Part shown: piece after piece, positions 6,236 through 10,928 of the stretch | Numbering within the stretch: the stretch's first letter is position 1 | How the letters are laid out: each line of letters opens with the position of its first letter | NCBI GenBank assembly: GCA_938007945.1 | Contig: CALLME010000095.1 | Coordinates: 1-10,928, forward strand | DNA: 10,928 bases | Direction of reading: 5' to 3' | Source of the DNA: an uncultured Caulobacterales bacterium | GTDB lineage: Bacteria; Pseudomonadota; Alphaproteobacteria; Caulobacterales; Maricaulaceae | Notes under the pieces: model-generated | Seen by the model: the letters and a program-made list of their open reading frames with translations, nothing else | Databases searched by the model: none | What the model was told of the DNA's origin: nothing | Position numbers and translations under genes: made by a program

Positions 6236-6269
6236 GATGCTGAAACCTAAAACGTGCTGAAACTTAAGC

Positions 6270-7193
6270 ATGAAGATGATACAAGAAATAGATATGACCC
6301 AGACGATCTCTTCATCATTAGGAAAAACACATGTGTTTAAGTCCCCCTCTCTCATAATTAATCTTGGGTCAGGCTCTGCGTCTGATATTTCTCACGAAAT
6401 CGAAGCAATTTTCAATGAGAGAGGTTTGCCTCAGCCAACTATTTACTTGGCTCAACCGTCGGACTTAGGAGCATTGTTTGAGAGAATTAACGGAGACGGA
6501 ACAGACCTTCTCATTGTCTATGGTGGGGATGGCACTCTAAAATCTGGGGCTGAGGCGGCGCAAAAAGCGGAAGTGCCCTTTATAGCCTTACCAGGCGGAA
6601 CAATGAACCTACTTCCGAAAGCCCTATACGGAACAGATGACTGGAAGACGGCATTAGAAATAGCTTTGTCTCAACCAGCTCCCCGGTGGCAAGCTGCGGG
6701 GCGGGTGAATGAGGCAACGTTCTTTTGCGGCGCACTTTTTGGCGACCCTATCGTCATATCCGAAGCTCGCGAAACGCTACGTAACGGAGAAATTTTAGAG
6801 GCTATCAAACAAATCCCTGATATCCTTACAGCCATATCTCATGGAGAAAGATTTACTTTCAAGGCGGATGGTAAAGTTTTCGATAAAGCCTCGAATGGCT
6901 TACAAATCTCATGCCCATCCATGCGGAACGACGCAAAGTCGGAGACACATTTTGAACTTGCCTCAGTGCCTCAGCTGACGATGGCAAAACTAGCCACCAT
7001 TGGTGCCATTGCACTAGCTGACGATTGGCGCTCAAGCCATGATGTTATGACGACGCTTGCTGAAACTGTCACAATTACGGGCCAAGGGGCGTTCGACATA
7101 TTGTTGGACGGTGAGCCCGAAACTGTATCTTGCCCTATCACAATCAATCTTGATCCAAAGGGTGTAAAAGTTCTTGCGCCAAAAAAGATATAA
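6270..7193 (+). CDS. diacylglycerol kinase catalytic-domain protein (YegS/LCB5-like lipid kinase)
   Basis: This 307-residue cytosolic or membrane-associated protein is predicted to phosphorylate a lipid such as diacylglycerol. The kinase N-lobe opens with LIINLGSGSA (28-37). The nucleotide-binding signature is YGGDGTL (84-90), and the second glycine motif is LPGGTMN (107-113), where PxGTxN is typical. The C-terminal beta domain ends with LLDGEP (278-283), the conserved DGE site. The length is normal for the family. Three in-frame starts are possible (6270, 6276, 6294), none with a strong ribosome site, and residues before about 25 are outside the domain. The gene is five bases upstream of the phosphoesterase and surely co-transcribed with it. 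It is divergent from the csbD-like gene, but I found no EcfG element facing it. The lipid substrate is not determined by sequence. Confidence 0.85.
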   Translation: MKMIQEIDMTQTISSSLGKTHVFKSPSLIINLGSGSASDISHEIEAIFNERGLPQPTIYLAQPSDLGALFERINGDGTDLLIVYGGDGTLKSGAEAAQKAEVPFIALPGGTMNLLPKALYGTDDWKTALEIALSQPAPRWQAAGRVNEATFFCGALFGDPIVISEARETLRNGEILEAIKQIPDILTAISHGERFTFKADGKVFDKASNGLQISCPSMRNDAKSETHFELASVPQLTMAKLATIGAIALADDWRSSHDVMTTLAETVTITGQGAFDILLDGEPETVSCPITINLDPKGVKVLAPKKI

Positions 7194-7207
7194 AGAAGAT
7201 GACAATT

Positions 7208-8020
7208 ATGACCTCAATTGTTCAATTTGCAGATATTCATTTTGGCGTAGAAGACAAAGACGCTATGGCCGCCCTCGCCGCAACGGTCGACACATTAAAA
7301 CCCGACATTACGGTGATCTGTGGTGATATCACGCAAAATGGAAAACGAGATGAGTTCCTTGCAGCGCGCGACTGGATAAAGAGCTTGGCGGGACCAAAAG
7401 TAATAACGCCTGGTAATCATGACACGCAAATGTACGGGATTCTGCAAAGATTTTTTGACCCTTTTGGTCGTTATAATAAAATTATCGCGCCACTAAGCGA
7501 GCCGCATTACACCGACCAAAATGTGTCAATCATGCCGCTAAATACCTCGCGTGGTTGGCAGGCCAAGCTTGATTGGTCGCTTGGGGTTGTTGATATGGAA
7601 GAGCTTGAGCGCGTTAGCGACCAATTGAAAGCCACGTCCCCTGAAACAGTGAAGATGATTTGCGTACATCATCCCCTCGTCTACCCTCCGTCATCACCTT
7701 TGCAAAAAGAGACTGAAAATGGAGTAGAGGCTCTGATTAGGTTGAGCGAGCTTAATATTGATGCGGTACTTAGTGGACATGTCCACGCCCCTTTTGCGCT
7801 TGAGCGTCAACCTGATGAAACCGAAATTATGTCCATAGGCTCAGGTACTCTCTCAGTACGCCGTCGCGATAAGCCGGCGAGTTTCAATCACTTGATTGTC
7901 AATGAAGAGACGATAACTGTGACAGAGATTTTTTGGGAAGACGGTAAATTTGCTGTAGCAACACCTTGGATAAAGCATATCTCTGAACTTAAGTCGCGTC
8001 GACCTGTACAACCTTTATAA
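7208..8020 (+). CDS. calcineurin-like metallophosphoesterase
   Basis: This 270-residue binuclear-metal phosphoesterase has all five family motifs in order: FADIHFG (Asp9, His11), CGDITQNG (Asp40), PGNHD (Asn70, His71), VHHPL (His154, His155) and SGHVHAP (His191, His193). The overall pattern is close to CpdA-like cyclic-nucleotide phosphodiesterases, but the same fold serves many substrates, including lipid-linked ones. ATGs at 7199 and 7208 are both in frame. I prefer 7208 because AAGAAG (7193-7198) is then nine bases upstream, whereas it abuts 7199. It follows the lipid kinase by a few bases, which suggests a shared role in phospho-lipid or phosphodiester turnover. The 3' end overlaps the cardiolipin synthase stop by 6 bp, tail to tail, with no terminator visible. 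Confidence 0.88.
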   Translation: MTSIVQFADIHFGVEDKDAMAALAATVDTLKPDITVICGDITQNGKRDEFLAARDWIKSLAGPKVITPGNHDTQMYGILQRFFDPFGRYNKIIAPLSEPHYTDQNVSIMPLNTSRGWQAKLDWSLGVVDMEELERVSDQLKATSPETVKMICVHHPLVYPPSSPLQKETENGVEALIRLSELNIDAVLSGHVHAPFALERQPDETEIMSIGSGTLSVRRRDKPASFNHLIVNEETITVTEIFWEDGKFAVATPWIKHISELKSRRPVQPL

Positions 8021-9472
8021 AAGCGGAGCGGCGAGGCGCAGCACGTTTTCGCAAAAACGCCTTGAAGCAGATCTTTCTTTCCATTTTTCTAGTTCCAGTT
8101 TTTTCGAACGAGAGATGTAATGATCAATTGTATCTCTCAATCGAGCCGCAAACTCAACGTCATAAATCGCTAACGTGACTTCAAGATTGAGGTAAAAACT
8201 GCGCATATCCATATTTACCGTCCCCATAAATGATACGCTATCGTCAATGAGTATCGCTTTAGTATGGAGCATTCCAACATGGTAACGGCGAATGATAACG
8301 CCCGCATCAAGCAAGGTGTCGTAAACCGCTTCACTCGCAAATCGCGCCATGATTGAATCAAGCTTTCTTGGAATAACAAGTTCGACTTTAATTCCCCGCC
8401 GCGCGGCATTCTTCAAGGCCAACACAATTGCCTCATCAGGAACAAAGTAAGGCGTCACAATGGTTATCGATTTTCGCGCGCCAAATAAAGTGGACACTAT
8501 CACCTCATAAATCAAGCTAGTCCGCATTTCTGGTCCCGACGGAATGAGTTGCAATACGGCGTCTCTGGAGAATTCTTTTGATGGTGTTCCGCTTGGAAAT
8601 TGTTGGAGGTGGGTTGGTGTGAAATCCCCGCCCGTCGTATCAAATATAAAGTCAGTATTAAATACGACTGCGAGAGACGACACAATGTGACCTTCGAGGC
8701 GCGCCATCACATCGACCCATTGTCCGACATCTGCACTCTTCTTAAATTCAATCGGATCCACGAGGTTAAAACTGCCAATATAACCTATGGCTTGGTCAAT
8801 GATGACAAGTTTACGGTGATTGCGAAGATCTGTGCGTTTTGAAAATGATTTGATGACACCCACTTCAAGTGAGCGTTCGACCTGCACCCCAGCTGCCTCT
8901 AATCGTCTGCACCAGTCACTTTTTAAAAACAAACGACTACCGATATCATCCGCTAACAAGCGGCAGTCTACGCCCCTCAGCGCCGCTCTTTCGATGGCCT
9001 CCATAACTTGTATGACACGGCCTTGTGCTTCGACGATATAAAACTCCAAAAAACAATGCTCTTTAGCGTTATCAATATCCTCTATCATCGCCGTAAGCGT
9101 GTGTCCTGCCTCATCAAAAAGTCTGATTTTGTTTCCCATAGACGGGTGGAACCCCGTTTCAAGGGACACAATGCGTGATAAGTCCTCGAAAAAGGTCGCG
9201 GTCTGCATATCTTCGTCAGGCACGTCGTCTCCCGAAATGTCATAAGCATTTTGGTAGTATTCACGGATACGCGCGCCCTGCTTTAACCTCTTTCGTCCGA
9301 GCCTATGGTCCCCGAAAAGGAAATAGAATATTACGCCACCTATTGGTACGGCTGAAATGATAATTATCCAAGCTAGCGTCGTGTTAACAGCCATGCGGCG
9401 GTATAGAATGCGTAAGCCCATGAAAATGGTGACGCAAATGTGCAGAAGCAATGTTATTGGAATGGATGTCAT
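8015..9472 (-). CDS. cls: cardiolipin synthase (phospholipase D family)
   Basis: This 485-residue inner-membrane enzyme joins phosphatidyl groups to make cardiolipin. There are two N-terminal membrane helices (about 4-24 and 31-53), then two phospholipase D domains. Both HKD motifs are intact: HRKLVIID (219-226) followed by GSFN, and HTKAILID (403-410) followed by GTVNMD. The length is almost the same as E. coli ClsA. The frame could open at 9559, but I place the start at ATG 9472: it gives a clean membrane N-terminus, has AGAGG just upstream, and lies downstream of an exact EcfG promoter that a longer form would contain. It is divergent from a nuclease/phosphatase-fold gene and ends overlapping the phosphoesterase gene. 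Induction by general stress is inferred from the promoter. Confidence 0.93.
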   Translation of the reverse strand: MTSIPITLLLHICVTIFMGLRILYRRMAVNTTLAWIIIISAVPIGGVIFYFLFGDHRLGRKRLKQGARIREYYQNAYDISGDDVPDEDMQTATFFEDLSRIVSLETGFHPSMGNKIRLFDEAGHTLTAMIEDIDNAKEHCFLEFYIVEAQGRVIQVMEAIERAALRGVDCRLLADDIGSRLFLKSDWCRRLEAAGVQVERSLEVGVIKSFSKRTDLRNHRKLVIIDQAIGYIGSFNLVDPIEFKKSADVGQWVDVMARLEGHIVSSLAVVFNTDFIFDTTGGDFTPTHLQQFPSGTPSKEFSRDAVLQLIPSGPEMRTSLIYEVIVSTLFGARKSITIVTPYFVPDEAIVLALKNAARRGIKVELVIPRKLDSIMARFASEAVYDTLLDAGVIIRRYHVGMLHTKAILIDDSVSFMGTVNMDMRSFYLNLEVTLAIYDVEFAARLRDTIDHYISRSKKLELEKWKERSASRRFCENVLRLAAPLL

Positions 9473-9495
9473 AAACCTCTGCCCTTGCAGAAAAA

Positions 9496-9520
9496 AACGT
9501 GTAGGACAAGATTTCGTTCC
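9496..9520 (-). promoter_or_regulatory. cls: EcfG-type (general stress) promoter for cardiolipin synthase
   Basis: On the minus strand GGAAC (9520-9516) is followed by exactly 16 bases and then CGTT (9499-9496). The element ends 23 bases before the cls start at 9472. It is identical in both elements and spacing to the promoter of the csbD-like gene. Confidence 0.78.
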
Positions 9521-9551
9521 CACGTCCCTTGCCGAGAAACTTAGCTGTCTT

Positions 9552-10283
9552 ATGTCCATTTCTATTTTGAGTTATAACATACAAGCTGCAATCGGCACGC
9601 AGGCTTATCGTGAATATGTAACAAAAGCTCGACATCAACTCTTTAATACGCCTAAAAAATCAGCGACACTCTCGGCTATCGCAGAGTTCATTTCAACCTA
9701 TGACGTGGCCTGCATACAAGAAGTGGATTTGGGTGGCCGCCGCGCTGGATTTAAATGCCAAGTGGACAGATTACACAGTTTGTCAAATTTTACTGACATG
9801 TCCTCTCAAGAAAATCGTGTCGTTGGAAACATTTCGCGTCACGGGAATGCAATTCTGTCAAAGTATCCGCAATCGGATGTGACCGATCTTAAATTGCCTG
9901 GAAAACGTGCAGGGCGCGGGGCTATTCTCGCGCGAATTGAATCTCCGAAACCTTTTTTTGTGCTAAATGTACACCTTAGCCTTGGACAGCTTGATCAAAT
10001 GACACAGGTCAAATATTTAATTGACGAAGCGCCAAAAGAGTTCCCGCTTATCATTGCGGGTGATTTTAATTGTGGGAGCGCGTCTTTACCAATCAGGACG
10101 CTTGCGAGAGAGTTGAACTTGGCTGTGTTGACAGAGCCACATCATAAAACCTATCCAAGTTGGAATCCTCGAAAGGGCTTTGACCACATTCTTGCCTCAA
10201 CTCATTTTTCAGCTCATAGCGCTGATGTTATTGATGTCAAACATTCAGACCATCGTCCGATTGTGTGTGAACTCCGTCAATAA
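9552..10283 (+). CDS. endonuclease/exonuclease/phosphatase-fold protein (YbhP-like)
   Basis: This 243-residue metal-dependent phosphodiesterase or phosphatase has the family motifs in order: SYNIQ (7-11, Asn9), CIQEVD (54-59, metal ligand Glu57), GNAILSKYP (98-106), NVHLSLG (139-145), IAGDFNC (168-174, Asp171 and Asn173), GFDHILAS (209-216) and HSDHRPI (231-237, catalytic Asp-His). An in-frame extension back to 9357 lies antisense inside cls and has no domain content, so I start at ATG 9552; its ribosome site is weak. No signal peptide is seen. It is divergent from cls across 79 bp. E. coli ybhP, of the same fold, is beside clsB, so the association with cardiolipin synthases recurs. Whether the substrate is DNA, a nucleotide or a phospholipid headgroup is unknown. 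Confidence 0.86.
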   Translation: MSISILSYNIQAAIGTQAYREYVTKARHQLFNTPKKSATLSAIAEFISTYDVACIQEVDLGGRRAGFKCQVDRLHSLSNFTDMSSQENRVVGNISRHGNAILSKYPQSDVTDLKLPGKRAGRGAILARIESPKPFFVLNVHLSLGQLDQMTQVKYLIDEAPKEFPLIIAGDFNCGSASLPIRTLARELNLAVLTEPHHKTYPSWNPRKGFDHILASTHFSAHSADVIDVKHSDHRPIVCELRQ

Positions 10284-10309
10284 TTGAAAATTGATGGGAT
10301 AGAATAAAG

Positions 10310-10928
10310 CTAAGTCTTACAAACTGCGACGAGCAAACTTCCCTTCCCCAACATATCGGCCATTGAATAGGCGGCGCGTTGTTTTATGGAGTGATCTGAA
10401 ACGAGTTGCCCCCAAACGATGTCATCATTTCTATAGGCTTTGCAAAATAGTGGGGCTAATCCACAAGACTTAAGTAGATGGCTAAGAGAGTCGGCGTTAT
10501 AGGCAATCATATGATAGGGCGGCTGAATAAAGCCGTAATCGGTTTTAGAGAACTTCTTTCGCAAGTCCGCGGCCAATGAATTATGGTTTGGCACGTCAAT
10601 ATGAATGACACCTTTTGAGGTCACTTTTGCGGCTTTTTTTACAAATTCAACAGGATTAGGAACGTGCTCTAGGACTTGTGAACAAAAGAAAACATCAGAC
10701 TTATTCTCAAATTCTAAATCCATGAAATTAGCATGGATAATATTTGCGCCCGTTCGTTTTTTGGCCGCGAGCGCGTTTTCTTCTTCGATCTCTACGCCTG
10801 TATATTCGATACCCAGCTCTAAGAATGCCTCTGCATATGCGCCCGTCGCGCAGCCGACTTCAATAACGGATTTTATGGGCGCGCCCGTAATCTTTTCATA
10901 CTCCGCAATCCGAGCTGGAAGGATTTCT
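10310..10928 (-). CDS. class I SAM-dependent methyltransferase, 5' end cut by the window
   Basis: At least 206 residues are visible, open to the right edge with no start codon, so the N-terminus is outside. The SAM-binding motif I is VIEVGCATGAY, about 23 residues into the visible part. It is followed by the acidic strand end YTGVEIE, then CSQVLEHVPNP as the motif around the substrate/cofactor pocket, and IHIDVPNHNS. This is the Methyltransf_23/11 type used on small molecules, lipids or glycans. A short frame starting at Met 10723 is internal and not the true start. The gene converges on the nuclease/phosphatase-fold gene with 26 bp between stops. The substrate cannot be inferred; methylation of a surface sugar would be one guess. 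Confidence 0.85.
   Translation of the reverse strand, partial: EILPARIAEYEKITGAPIKSVIEVGCATGAYAEAFLELGIEYTGVEIEEENALAAKKRTGANIIHANFMDLEFENKSDVFFCSQVLEHVPNPVEFVKKAAKVTSKGVIHIDVPNHNSLAADLRKKFSKTDYGFIQPPYHMIAYNADSLSHLLKSCGLAPLFCKAYRNDDIVWGQLVSDHSIKQRAAYSMADMLGKGSLLVAVCKT

Noticed and set aside
9357..9551. N-terminal extension of the endonuclease/phosphatase-fold protein
   Set aside because: The extra 65 residues are antisense to the start of cls, lack family motifs and would cross the divergent promoter region.
9473..9559. 29-residue N-terminal extension of cardiolipin synthase
   Set aside because: It would contain the exact EcfG promoter and place polar sequence ahead of the first membrane helix; the ATG at 9472 gives the usual length.
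10310..10723. Complete 137-residue protein at the right edge
   Set aside because: The same frame stays open to the window end and encodes the SAM-binding motif upstream of the internal Met, so it is part of a longer truncated gene.

Overview
The window most likely comes from an alphaproteobacterium, probably a marine heterotroph. The main argument is two exact GGAAC-N16-CGTT elements, each placed just ahead of a gene start. This is the promoter consensus of EcfG, the general-stress sigma factor of alphaproteobacteria. Moderate GC content and the sugar-acid uptake genes fit but do not prove this. No taxonomic marker such as rRNA is present.

Left edge (1-276): non-coding DNA holding seven copies of an 18-19 bp repeat (core GCCAnTAATTnTGAGAAT). 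They are arranged almost symmetrically around position 185. This looks like the right end of one insertion sequence abutting the left end of another, in the style of the IS21 family, with no transposase in view.

Sugar-acid region (311-5383): a mannonate-dehydratase-type enolase-superfamily gene runs leftward. Divergent from it is a tight three-gene operon: a Gfo/Idh/MocA oxidoreductase, a sodium:solute symporter and an uncharacterised lipoprotein. The 101-bp space between the divergent units carries three TTGGTAT elements, one of them a full inverted repeat. They resemble operators of the ExuR/UxuR-type GntR regulators of hexuronate use. The simplest reading is uptake and oxidation/dehydration of a uronic-acid-derived sugar acid.

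Small stress genes (5391-6235, leftward): a DUF2945-type protein, a 50-residue single-pass membrane protein and a 55-residue CsbD-family protein. The csbD-like gene has its own EcfG-type promoter and a clear intrinsic terminator.

Lipid and phosphoester region (6270-10283): a diacylglycerol-kinase-domain protein and a calcineurin-like phosphoesterase run rightward and meet, tail to tail, a leftward cardiolipin synthase with its own EcfG-type promoter. Divergent from the synthase is an endonuclease/exonuclease/phosphatase-fold protein. Linkage of this fold to a cardiolipin synthase is also seen in the E. coli ybhP-clsB locus. The right edge (10310-10928) holds a leftward SAM methyltransferase cut by the window end.

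Overall there are two functional themes: induced sugar-acid catabolism on the left, and general-stress-linked envelope lipid remodelling on the right. The points most worth checking are the abutted IS ends, the operator array, the orphan lipoprotein and the paired EcfG promoters.
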